64,000 nt of DNA, taken from Bradyrhizobium yuanmingense (GTDB lineage Bacteria > Pseudomonadota > Alphaproteobacteria > Rhizobiales > Xanthobacteraceae). The first letter of the stretch is position 1. Every line of letters begins with the position of its first letter. The notes below the pieces were generated by a model, which was given only the letters and a program-made list of their open reading frames with translations, was not told the DNA's origin and made no database searches. Made by a program: the position numbers and the translations under genes. The DNA lies in contig NZ_FMAE01000004.1 of the NCBI RefSeq assembly GCF_900094575.1, positions 620,001 through 684,000 on the forward strand, in the 5' to 3' direction. Positions 50,230 through 57,944 of this stretch are shown here, piece after piece.

Positions 50230-50421
50230 TGGGATCACGCCGGTTTGCGCGCGCATGGAGCCTCAGGTCCCGCCGCTGTACCGCGCATGAATGAATCGCG
50301 TCCGCTTTGCGGCAGGGGCGCGCGCGGCAGGCGGATTTGCGGGGGCGCCGACGCGCCTGCCGAACTGGACATTTCGCCCCCCGGATGGCATCAGGACCCC
50401 ACGAAGCAGGGCCCTTGCCGC

Positions 50422-50829
50422 ATGAAACAATTCTTCCTCAAGTTCTTCACCTGGTGGAATGGCCAGACCTTTGGCACCCAGCTCTGGACCAAGCGGTATG
50501 GCGAGCTGGTCGGGGAGGACGAGCAGGGCAACCGTTACTACCGCACGCGGGGCGGGGCGATCGATCCGGCGCTCGGCTTCGAGCGGCGCTGGGTGATCTA
50601 TAACGGCTACGCGGAAGCGAGCCGGATTCCACCGTCCTGGCATGGCTGGATTCACCACGTCGTCGACAAGCCGCCGACCGAAATCGATTATCAGCCGCGC
50701 GAGTGGGAGAAGCCGCACCAGCCGAACCTCACCGGCACAGCGAAGGCCTATCGGCCCTCCGGCTCGACGCTCGCCAGCGGCAGGCGTCCCAAGGCGACCG
50801 GCGACTATCAGCCCTGGACGCCCGGCTAA
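50422..50829 (+). CDS. NADH:ubiquinone oxidoreductase accessory subunit, NDUFA12 family
   Basis: A 135-residue protein of the NDUFA12/B17.2 family (MKQFFLKFFTWWNGQTFGTQLWTKRYGELVGEDEQGNRYYRTR at the N terminus, then RRWVIYNGYAEASRIPPSWHGWIHH). NDUFA12 is a supernumerary subunit of alphaproteobacterial and mitochondrial complex I, sitting on the hydrophilic arm. The core nuo genes are elsewhere, as is usual. ATG 50422 is the family start. Its terminator may be the hairpin at 51134. Confidence 0.92.
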   Translation: MKQFFLKFFTWWNGQTFGTQLWTKRYGELVGEDEQGNRYYRTRGGAIDPALGFERRWVIYNGYAEASRIPPSWHGWIHHVVDKPPTEIDYQPREWEKPHQPNLTGTAKAYRPSGSTLASGRRPKATGDYQPWTPG

Positions 50830-50964
50830 GCCCCTTTCGGCCGACCCACGAATCACCATCGTCCAAAGCGGATGCACATGCATCCGCGCCGCGCCGCTGT
50901 GGACAACGGGAACAGCGGGGATGCCGCCTGCGCAGGTGTTGCCGCGAGGCGGGCGATGCGGCTC

Positions 50965-51166
50965 AATGATCCCATCTTACGGAGATGGGAGACCATCGCG
51001 TTCGGTTCGGGCAACAGTTCGCGACTGTCCCGAGATGCAGCGGCCGCCGAGGAAGGACTCGATCGGGAGATAGGCCCCCGGTCTGGAAGCTCCGACATCG
51101 CCCGATGTGAATGTGCAGCCACCGTGAGACAGGAAAGGCCGCTTGGGAAACCGAGCGGCCTTTTTC
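50965..51166 (+). ncRNA. Candidate structured RNA or long 3' UTR with terminator
   Basis: About 335 bp after the NDUFA12 stop, a strong intrinsic terminator occurs at 51134-51166 (AGGCCGCT/AGCGGCCT stem, then TTTTTCTG). Before it lies a perfect six-base-pair hairpin, CCCATC-TTACGGA-GATGGG, at 50971-50989 and further GC-rich dyads. No frame here looks coding. It may be an independent small RNA or the end of the NDUFA12 transcript. No known RNA family was recognised. Confidence 0.4.
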
Positions 51167-51188
51167 TGTCGTTGTTCGCCTCGCGTGT

Positions 51189-51230
51189 CCCGGACGCGCT
51201 GCAGCGTGAAACGCTGCGCTGCGTCCGGGG
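51189..51230. repeat. Palindromic repeat, CCCGGACGCGCTGCAGCG family
   Basis: CCCGGACGCGCTGCAGCG and CGCTGCGCTGCGTCCGGGG form an almost perfect stem around TGAAA. It lies between the candidate RNA terminator and the convergent InhA-like gene and could terminate the latter. Confidence 0.7.
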
Positions 51231-51251
51231 TACAAGAGCAAGCCCGATCCT

Positions 51252-51938
51252 TTACGCCACCCGCTCGGCCGCGCGCTGCACCGCCTCGAGCCGCCGTGCA
51301 TGGTTCTGCGCGCCGCGCTCCCTCAGCAGCGCCAGCACTTCGGCTGGCGCGGTGTCGGGTGAGCCCGCATTGAACGGCGGGGCTGGATTGTATTCCATCT
51401 GCAGCTGGATCGCTTCGGCCATGGTGCGATCGACCAAGATCGAGACCAGCGTCAGCGCGAAATCGATGCCAGCGGTGACGCCGCCGCCGGTGATGCGGTT
51501 GCGATCGACGCAGACGCGGGTCTTCGTCGGTGTCGCGCCGAACTGCGCGAGCATCTCCATTGCGCTCCAATGGGTGGCGGCGCGGTAGCCCTTCAGGAGG
51601 CCGGCAGCGCCGAGGGCCAGCGATCCTGTGCAGACCGAGGTGACGTACTTGGCGCCTGCCGCCTGCTTGCGCAGGAATTCCAGTACGTCCTCGTCGTTGA
51701 GAAGGTCGTTGGTGCCCTGGCCGCCCGGCACGCAGATGACATCGAGCTGGGGGCAATCCGCAAAGGTCGTGGTCGGCGTCAGCGTCAGGACGGAATCGCT
51801 CGGCACCGGCTCGATCCGCTTCCAGATCAGGTGCAGCTTTGCGTCCGGGACCATGGCGAACACCTGCAAGGGGCCGGTGAAGTCGAGCTGGGTGACGCGC
51901 GGAAATACCAGGATTCCGATCTGGAGCGGTGACGACAT
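51252..51938 (-). CDS. inhA: DJ-1/PfpI family protein, isonitrile hydratase-like
   Basis: A 228-residue protein of exactly the length of Pseudomonas isonitrile hydratase. The nucleophile Cys103 sits in YVTSVCTGSLALG with Thr104 beside it. Asp19 in VTQLDFTGPLQVF matches the catalytic Asp of InhA. These residues support hydration of isocyanides to N-formamides. It is divergent from a GlxA-type regulator of the same superfamily, with repeated ATGGCAT sites between them. The physiological substrate is not known. Confidence 0.8.
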   Translation of the reverse strand: MSSPLQIGILVFPRVTQLDFTGPLQVFAMVPDAKLHLIWKRIEPVPSDSVLTLTPTTTFADCPQLDVICVPGGQGTNDLLNDEDVLEFLRKQAAGAKYVTSVCTGSLALGAAGLLKGYRAATHWSAMEMLAQFGATPTKTRVCVDRNRITGGGVTAGIDFALTLVSILVDRTMAEAIQLQMEYNPAPPFNAGSPDTAPAEVLALLRERGAQNHARRLEAVQRAAERVA

Positions 51939-51971
51939 GGGAGCCTCCGATAATGCGCTTGACGCCGGCAG

Positions 51972-52045
51972 AATGGCATGGTGCCCTCAAGTCAGAAATG
52001 GCATAATTCCCTCGCTTTCGGACATGCCAACGTTCGAACATGCCA
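51972..52045. promoter_or_regulatory. Cluster of ATGGCAT/ATGCCA operator-like repeats
   Basis: AATGGCAT occurs at 51972-51979 and 51997-52004 within a 17-bp near-repeat ending in CCCTC, 25 bp apart. ACATGCCA occurs at 52022-52029 and 52038-52045, 16 bp apart, in the inverted sense. They fill the gap between inhA-like and the divergent regulator gene, as expected for an AraC-type activator. Confidence 0.6.
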
Positions 52046-52055
52046 GGCCTAGCCC

Positions 52056-52994
52056 ATGATCGGCATCCTGATCTTCCCGGACTTCCAGCTGCTCGATGCG
52101 GCAGGTCCGATCTCGGCGTTCGAGATCGCAGCGCGCTGCCTCGGCAAGGCGCCAGCCATCCGCGTGCTGGCCGCCAAGCCGGGGCTGGTGCGCAGCTCGT
52201 CGGGCGTCGAGATGATGGCGCGCGACTTCAAGACCGCGAACGCGATCACGACGCTCGTCGTCGCCGGCGGCATGGGCGTCGCGGAAGCTGGGCGCTGTCA
52301 GATCACGCGGGCCTTCGTGCAGCGGCTTGCAAGGCGCGGCGTGCGGGTCGCGAGCGTCTGCTCGGGCGCCTTCGTGCTCGCCGAGGCGGGGCTTCTCGAC
52401 GGCCGCCGCGCCACCACGCATTGGGGACGGACGCGCGATTTCATCGCGCGCTTTCCCAAGGTGAAGTTCGAGCCGGACCAGATTTTCACCCGCGACGGCA
52501 ATGTGTGGACCTCCGCAGGTATCACCGCAGGGATCGACCTCGCGCTGGCTATGGTCACCGAGGACCACGGCGAGGAGATCGCGCAGGCAACCGCGCGGCA
52601 GCTCGTTCTGTACCATCGCCGCAGCGGCGGCCAGTCGCAGTTCTCGTCGCTGCTGGAATTGAAGGCGCCGAACGGACGCTTCGGCACGCTATTGTCCTGG
52701 GCACGCGAAAATCTCGATGCGCCGCTGACCGTGGAGGATCTCGCCGATCGCGCCGGCATGAGTGCACGGCATTTTGCCCGCGCCTTCGCCGCCGAGACCG
52801 GCACGACGCCGTCCAAGGCGATCGAGCGGCTCAGGCTCGAAGTCGCGCGCGAGCGCGTGCAGTCCTCGCGCGAGGCGATCGAGCGCGTGGCGGAGGTGAC
52901 CGGCTTCCGCGACCCCGAGCGCATGCGGCGTGCCTTCATCCGCGCCTATGGCCAGCCGCCGCAGGCGCTGCGGCGCGCGGCGCGGGCGGGGTAG
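52056..52994 (+). CDS. GlxA family transcriptional regulator (DJ-1 domain plus AraC)
   Basis: A 312-residue regulator with an N-terminal DJ-1/PfpI-like sensor domain (residues 1-190, with Cys in RVASVCSGAFVLAEAGLL) and a C-terminal AraC DNA-binding domain (residues 210-305, ENLDAPLTVEDLADRAGMSARHFARAFAAETG). Family members control catabolism of choline, carnitine or other nitrogen compounds. It is divergent from an isonitrile-hydratase-like gene of related fold, so it probably senses that enzyme's substrate. ATG 52056 starts the domain. Confidence 0.87.
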   Translation: MIGILIFPDFQLLDAAGPISAFEIAARCLGKAPAIRVLAAKPGLVRSSSGVEMMARDFKTANAITTLVVAGGMGVAEAGRCQITRAFVQRLARRGVRVASVCSGAFVLAEAGLLDGRRATTHWGRTRDFIARFPKVKFEPDQIFTRDGNVWTSAGITAGIDLALAMVTEDHGEEIAQATARQLVLYHRRSGGQSQFSSLLELKAPNGRFGTLLSWARENLDAPLTVEDLADRAGMSARHFARAFAAETGTTPSKAIERLRLEVARERVQSSREAIERVAEVTGFRDPERMRRAFIRAYGQPPQALRRAARAG

Positions 52995-53070
52995 GACGTT
53001 TCTCTTGACCTTGGCGAGCCCTGCGGAACGGCGAAGTCGGGCGTTGCTCAGAAGCGGACTTCGGCGATGC

Positions 53071-53325
53071 TCACTTGTCCGGCTTCTCGCTCACGATGGC
53101 GCCGGTTTTGGGATCGGCACGGAATTCCATCTTCTGGCCGTTCTTGATGCCTTCGCCTTCCCACCGGCCATCGTCGGCTTCAAGCTTGGTGACCTCGGAA
53201 TAGCCCGCCTCCAGGATCTTGGCTATCACTTGTTGCATCGGCATCCAGTCGGGGCCGGGTCGATCGGCTCTCGCGGCCGAGCCCAGCGCGAGCGAGCCGA
53301 GAACCAAAATCACGGCAAACCTCAT
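53071..53325 (-). CDS. Small exported PepSY domain protein
   Basis: An 84-residue protein with a signal peptide (MRFAVILVLGSLALGSAARA) and a PepSY domain (MQQVIAKILEAGYSEVTKLEADDGRWEGEGIKNGQKMEFRADPKTGAIV). PepSY domains bind and inhibit peptidases or act as small chaperones in the periplasm. A perfect EcfG-type promoter lies 29 bp upstream, suggesting stress induction. GGAGG precedes the ATG. Confidence 0.8.
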   Translation of the reverse strand: MRFAVILVLGSLALGSAARADRPGPDWMPMQQVIAKILEAGYSEVTKLEADDGRWEGEGIKNGQKMEFRADPKTGAIVSEKPDK

Positions 53326-53353
53326 CGCGACCTCCTTTGGGTAACAGACCTTG

Positions 53354-53378
53354 AACGGCCACCTTAGATTGTTGTTCC
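53354..53378 (-). promoter_or_regulatory. EcfG-type promoter upstream of PepSY gene
   Basis: On the minus strand, GGAAC (53378-53374) and CGTT (53357-53354) are separated by exactly 16 bp. The expected transcript start is about 20 bp before the PepSY start codon. Confidence 0.65.
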
Positions 53379-54467
53379 TTCACGGCGCTCCTGTGACACA
53401 AACGAGTGAACTTCGACCTTTTTTGCCTCGCTGGACCCATTCGTGCGTGCCGTCAGGCGCCTTGCGATCGGCATCAGCATGTACGGCGCAAAGTGAATCG
53501 GAAACTGCGTCAGCGCGAAATAGAGCCAGGTCGTCGCCGGCAGCGCGGCGGCGGTGGCCGCCAGCATCAGGCCCAGATTGCGCTGTGACACCATCAGGCC
53601 GAGCGCGAACGCGCGCTCGGTGCCGGCACGTCGGAAGATCAGCGTGGTTGCGGCGAGGAGGGTGAAGTAGACCGCAAAAGCGAGCAGCGCGACGGCGATC
53701 GTGAACAGCGGATCGGCGAGAAACTCGGTTGCGACGTCGCCCATCACTGCGGAGGCGAACACCAAGAGTATGATGATGTTGAGGCCGTCGATCGGCCGCT
53801 TGTGGCGCTGGATTGCATCACTGCCCACCAGACGGCGGATGATCGTGGCGGTCACCAGTGATGCGGCGAGGATGCCGAGCAGCTTCAAGCCGAGCGTCAT
53901 CGGAGAGATGCTGAGCATGCCGCCGAGAAACAGGCTCGCGTACAGCGAGGCGGTGAATGGCACGAGCGCGGTCGAGGTCACCAGCGTGACCAGCACCAGC
54001 GCGGCATCGAGGCCCATCAGCGCGGCAAGCGCTGGCGCCGCCATCATCGGCGAGGCCATGCCCTGGAGCATCAGCGCGAGAGCAAGGCCTGGAGAGCTCG
54101 TGGAGAGCCCCGTCGCGTGGGCAGCGAGGGCGAAGATTAGCGGCACACCGATCGTGGTCCAAACGGTGGCGGCCGCGACCAGCGCCGGCCGGCGCAGATG
54201 TCCGTACAGCGCGCCGAGATCGACGCGCATGAAGGAGATGCAGAGCAGAAGGAAGATCGCCTCGGTGACGTAGGGGCGCAGCAGCGCGCCGAGCGGCGGC
54301 ACCGCGACCGCGATGAAGGCAATCGCCGCCACCGCGCGCGTGCCCTGGCCACCAAGCCAGCCGAGGGCACGCAGGGGAAGGGCGAGGACGGCTCGGAGGA
54401 GGGAGGGCATTTCTGTCGGTATTATCGGCTGCGTAGCGCTTTGGAGGGCATGCTCGCCTTCGGCCAT
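53364..54467 (-). CDS. BASS/SNF-type Na+-dependent transporter-like protein
   Basis: A 367-residue membrane protein with about nine or ten helices, resembling the bile acid:sodium symporter (BASS) superfamily (LLLCISFMRVDLGALYGHL, GLALALMLQGMASPMMAAPALAAL, and ERAFALGLMVSQRNLGLMLAATAAALP, which looks like the substrate-crossing helix). The substrate is unknown. The start at 54467 is uncertain; a Met at 54410 is an alternative and neither has a good ribosome site. The EcfG-type promoter of the PepSY gene lies inside its 3' end. Confidence 0.78.
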   Translation of the reverse strand: MAEGEHALQSATQPIIPTEMPSLLRAVLALPLRALGWLGGQGTRAVAAIAFIAVAVPPLGALLRPYVTEAIFLLLCISFMRVDLGALYGHLRRPALVAAATVWTTIGVPLIFALAAHATGLSTSSPGLALALMLQGMASPMMAAPALAALMGLDAALVLVTLVTSTALVPFTASLYASLFLGGMLSISPMTLGLKLLGILAASLVTATIIRRLVGSDAIQRHKRPIDGLNIIILLVFASAVMGDVATEFLADPLFTIAVALLAFAVYFTLLAATTLIFRRAGTERAFALGLMVSQRNLGLMLAATAAALPATTWLYFALTQFPIHFAPYMLMPIARRLTARTNGSSEAKKVEVHSFVSQERREGTTI

Positions 54468-54614
54468 GGGGGTGCCCCGGCGAGGGGCTCAGGACTATCC
54501 CATCCGGGAGCCGGCCTGGCCAGACCGGGCCGGGAAGGGCAGGGATGCCGCCCTTCCCCCGCCGTATTCGGCGTGTTAACCGGAAGGCCTGCGAGCGGCG
54601 GTATCCCCTGTAGA

Positions 54615-55643
54615 ATGTCCAACGAGCCCGATTCGCTGTTGAAGCCGCGCGAAATGTTCAAAACCTTTTCCCTGACCGGTCTTGCGGCGCTTTTGGCCGC
54701 CACCGCACTGACGGCTGCGACGCCGGCAAGTGCGCAGATCGGCACGATCTTCTCCGATCCGCCGCCGCTGCGGCCGCCCGGCAGCATTCCGCGCGGCCAG
54801 CCCCAGCCGCAGCAGATGCCCGAGGACGACGAAGAGGTGCCGGAGCTGCCGCCGCAGGGCCGGGTGCTGCCGTCGCGCCCGATGCCGCCGCCTCCGGGCC
54901 GGCAGGGCAACGTGATGCCCGGGCCGGTCGAGACCCAGCCCCTAGCACCGCCGCCGGGCTCGACCCTCGCGCCGCCGAACCAGCCGCCCTCGGCCGCGAT
55001 CACTCCGCCGGGTCCGCAAGGCGCTCCCGGAGCGCCCGGTCAGCGGCAGCCCCAGCAGAAGGGCGGCGTGCCGCAGACGCCGGCCAGCCTCCAGCCGGGC
55101 GACGAGGTCGTGACGGAGCCGCCGGCCCAGAAGATCGTGAACAAGAAGGCGACGTTCTCCGGCCTCGACAAGATCACCGGGCGCATCATCAATTTCGACG
55201 AGGAGATCGGCGAGACCGTCCAGTTCGGTGCGCTCCGCGTCAAGACCAACGCCTGCTACACGCGTCCCGCGACTGAAGCGGCCAACACCGACGCCTTCGT
55301 CGAGGTCGACGAGATCACCTTGCAGGGCGAGGTGAAGCGGATCTTCTCGGGCTGGATGTACGCGGCGAGCCCCGGCCTGCACGGCGTCGAGCATCCGATC
55401 TACGACATCTGGCTGACCGACTGCAAAGAGCCGCAGCAGACCGTGGCGACGGCGGCACCGGATCCGGCCGCGGCCAAGCCGCCGCCACCGCCGCCCACGC
55501 AGAAGAAGGCCGCGCCCAAGCAGGTGCAGCAGCGCCCGCCGCAGCCGCTGCCGCCGATCCAGCAGCAGCAACCGGCGCCGCCGCCGCCGCCACCACCGGA
55601 GCAGCGCCCAGGCCTGTTCGGCATCCCCGGATTTGGCCGCTAA
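54615..55643 (+). CDS. DUF2155 exported protein with Pro-rich arms
   Basis: A 342-residue protein with a signal sequence (about residues 15-41, ending PASAQ) and a Pro/Gln-rich segment (42-175). The DUF2155 domain follows (ATFSGLDKITGRIINFDEEIGETVQFGALRVKTNACYTRPATEAANTDAFVEVDE ... GWMYAASPGLHGVEHPIYDIWLTDC) and then a second Pro/Gln-rich tail. DUF2155 proteins are conserved in alphaproteobacteria and periplasmic, without known function. It lies next to aat, as often seen in this order. The low-complexity arms are longer than in typical members. Confidence 0.85.
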   Translation: MSNEPDSLLKPREMFKTFSLTGLAALLAATALTAATPASAQIGTIFSDPPPLRPPGSIPRGQPQPQQMPEDDEEVPELPPQGRVLPSRPMPPPPGRQGNVMPGPVETQPLAPPPGSTLAPPNQPPSAAITPPGPQGAPGAPGQRQPQQKGGVPQTPASLQPGDEVVTEPPAQKIVNKKATFSGLDKITGRIINFDEEIGETVQFGALRVKTNACYTRPATEAANTDAFVEVDEITLQGEVKRIFSGWMYAASPGLHGVEHPIYDIWLTDCKEPQQTVATAAPDPAAAKPPPPPPTQKKAAPKQVQQRPPQPLPPIQQQQPAPPPPPPPEQRPGLFGIPGFGR

Positions 55644-55655
55644 CCGAGCTGTTCG

Positions 55656-56336
55656 TTATTGCCGCGAAGCGATGATCTCGAGGGCTCGTGCGCCCGGGAT
55701 CGCTTCGCCGGCGGAGAGCTTCAGGAAATCGCCGGGCTCGCCCGCCAGCGCCTTGTCGAGCAGCGCGGTATAGCGTCGCCGCGAGATCTCGACGGCGCCG
55801 AAGCTCTTCAGGTGCTCGGTGACATATTGGGTGTCGAGCAGCTCGAAGCCGCCGTGAATGAGCCGCGCGACCAGATGCACCAGCGCGACCTTCGAGGCAT
55901 CGCGCACATTGTGGAACATGCTCTCGCCGAAGAAGGCCCGCCCCAGGCTGACGCCGTAGAGACCGCCGACGAGCTCGTCGCCCTGCCAGGCTTCGACGCT
56001 GTGGCAATGGCCGAGCTCGAACAGCCCGCCATAGAGGTCGCGGATACGCTTGTTGATCCAGGTGTCCTCGCGGCCCACTTGCGGCGCCGCGCAGCCGGCG
56101 ATGGTCGCCTTGAATGCGGTGTTGACGGTGACGCGAAACTGATCCGAGCGCACCGTGCGCGCGAGGCGCGAGGCGACGCGGAAGCCGTCGAGCGGGATGA
56201 CGCCGCGCAGCTCCGGCTCGACCCAGAACAGGGTCGGATCGTCGGCGCTTTCGGCCATCGGAAAGATGCCGCAGGCATAAGCGCGCAGCAGCACGGCCGG
56301 CGTGATTTCAGACGGGGCGGAGTCGCGCGAAGTCAT
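55656..56336 (-). CDS. aat: Leucyl/phenylalanyl-tRNA-protein transferase
   Basis: A 226-residue N-end-rule enzyme that adds Leu or Phe to proteins starting with Lys or Arg, marking them for ClpAP. It has the family motifs [103 protein letters not shown], and [26 protein letters not shown]. It is complete and converges on the DUF2155 gene with 12 bp between the stops. Confidence 0.96.
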   Translation of the reverse strand: MTSRDSAPSEITPAVLLRAYACGIFPMAESADDPTLFWVEPELRGVIPLDGFRVASRLARTVRSDQFRVTVNTAFKATIAGCAAPQVGREDTWINKRIRDLYGGLFELGHCHSVEAWQGDELVGGLYGVSLGRAFFGESMFHNVRDASKVALVHLVARLIHGGFELLDTQYVTEHLKSFGAVEISRRRYTALLDKALAGEPGDFLKLSAGEAIPGARALEIIASRQ

Positions 56337-56391
56337 GGCTTGCCATCATAGCAGGATCGCAATGCAGTTGCGATGGGTGCGGCCGAACCGC

Positions 56392-57507
56392 TCAGCCCGT
56401 GGCAGCGGTGCTGGTCTTGCCGACGCTTGCGGGCATGCGGCCGAACTTCAGCACGACCCGGGTTCCGGAATGCGTGGGATCGCGCTCGACCGTGGCGTCG
56501 AGCTTGGTGGCCATGGCTGCGACGATGCGCTGGCCCATGCCGGTGGAGCGCGGATCGGCCTTGGCGTTGTCGCCAACGCCGTCGTCGGTGATCGAGAGCA
56601 GGAGATCGTCGCCTTGCGAGATCAGCTCGACATGGATCGGGCCGGCGCCGTCGGGATAGGCGTATTTCACCGCGTTCATCACCAGCTCGTTGACGATGAT
56701 GCCGACGGCGACCGCACGGTCCGGATCGATCTCGATCGGCTCAGCCTTCAGCGTCAGGCGCGACATGCGGTTGCCTTCGGCCGAGCGGCGGAGATCCTCG
56801 AGCAGCGAGTCCAGATACTGATTGAGGACCACGCTCTTGAGGTCCTGCGAGGTGTAGAGGCGGCGGTGCACCTGCGCCACCGCGGCGACGCGGCCCATCG
56901 CGTTGGTCAGCGCCGCCTTGACCTCGTCCTGCGCGGCGGAGCTTGCCTGCAGATGCAGCAGCGAGGCGATGATCTGGAGCGAGTTGCCGACGCGGTGATT
57001 GACCTCGCGCAGCAGGAGCTCGCGTTCGGCGGCGAGCGCCGCGTAGCGGTCGCGCGAGGCGTGTATCTCGGCCTCGGCTTCCTCGCGAGCCCGTTGCAGC
57101 TCGGCCTGGCGTAGCGCGCCTTCGGCGGCGACGTGGAGGAGCGGGATGAAGTCGCCCTGGACGTCCTTGACCAGATAGTCGGCCGCTCCCGCCTTGAGCG
57201 CCGTCACCGCGATGCTGGAATCCTGCGAGGCGGTCACGAACACGACGGGCGGCGCGTCCGGGATCGCCATGATCTGCTCGAGCGTCTCGAGCCCGTCGAG
57301 GCCTGGCATGTACTGGTCGAGCGCGACGACGTCGATGCCGCCTACGGTGCTGTTCTGGGCGGCGGCGCGGCGGATGTGCTCGAGACCTTCCTCGCCGCTC
57401 GCGGCATGGACGACCCGGAAGCCGCGCCGCGTCAGGCCGCGATCGACCAGGCGCGCCAGCGCCCCGTCGTCGTCGATGTAGAGCAGTGTCGGCGTGCGCT
57501 GGTTCAT
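56392..57507 (-). CDS. Response regulator-histidine kinase fusion (REC-HisKA_2-HATPase)
   Basis: A 371-residue soluble protein with an N-terminal receiver (acceptor Asp64 in VALDQYMPGL) and a linker helix. A HisKA_2 domain follows, with phospho-His171 in LLREVNHRVGNSLQII, then a HATPase (NELVMNAVKYAYPDG, DDGVG). HisKA_2/HWE kinases in alphaproteobacteria often feed the general stress pathway through PhyR. It is last in a three-gene operon and overlaps the previous receiver gene by 4 bp. It may receive phosphate from the upstream kinase. Confidence 0.88.
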   Translation of the reverse strand: MNQRTPTLLYIDDDGALARLVDRGLTRRGFRVVHAASGEEGLEHIRRAAAQNSTVGGIDVVALDQYMPGLDGLETLEQIMAIPDAPPVVFVTASQDSSIAVTALKAGAADYLVKDVQGDFIPLLHVAAEGALRQAELQRAREEAEAEIHASRDRYAALAAERELLLREVNHRVGNSLQIIASLLHLQASSAAQDEVKAALTNAMGRVAAVAQVHRRLYTSQDLKSVVLNQYLDSLLEDLRRSAEGNRMSRLTLKAEPIEIDPDRAVAVGIIVNELVMNAVKYAYPDGAGPIHVELISQGDDLLLSITDDGVGDNAKADPRSTGMGQRIVAAMATKLDATVERDPTHSGTRVVLKFGRMPASVGKTSTAATG

Positions 57508-57944
57508 GTGGCGGCGGGCGGGACCTGGATGACCGAGAAGAACAGACCGAGCTGCCGGATGGCGTTGGCGAAATTCTCGTAGTTGACGGGCTTGGTGATG
57601 TAGACGTTGCAGCCGAGCTCGTAGCAGCGCTTGATCTCCTGGGAATCGTCGGTGGTGGTCAGCACCACCACGGGCGAGGCCTTCAGGTACTTGTTCTCCT
57701 TGATCTGCTTCAGGATGTCGATCCCGGTCATGTCGGGGAGGTTGAGGTCGAGCAGGATCAGGAGCGCGTTGCCCTTCTGCACCAGCCCGGAGCCGTCGGC
57801 GCCGAACAGGTGCCGCATGGCGTCGGTCCCGGTGGTGAAGGAGACGATCTCGTTGTTGACGCCCGAGCGGCGGATATTGCGCTCGATCAGACGGGCATGG
57901 CCCTCGTCGTCCTCGACCATGATGATGGTGACAGGCTGGGTCAT
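57504..57944 (-). CDS. Single-domain response regulator (Rcp1-like)
   Basis: A 146-residue receiver of the Rcp1/phytochrome-associated type: acidic pair EDD at residues 11-13, acceptor Asp66 in LLILLDLNLPDMTG, TTTDD and KPV near the end. It has no output domain. It lies between two kinases in the operon, with ATGA overlaps at both ends, so it is likely the phosphate shuttle between them. Confidence 0.88.
   Translation of the reverse strand: MTQPVTIIMVEDDEGHARLIERNIRRSGVNNEIVSFTTGTDAMRHLFGADGSGLVQKGNALLILLDLNLPDMTGIDILKQIKENKYLKASPVVVLTTTDDSQEIKRCYELGCNVYITKPVNYENFANAIRQLGLFFSVIQVPPAAT

Noticed and set aside
50965..51166. 6S RNA, SRP RNA, tmRNA or RNase P RNA as identity of the structured region
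   Set aside because: None of the conserved motifs of those RNAs (for example the SRP GGAAGCAGCC loop or the RNase P GAGGAAAGTCC block) is present.
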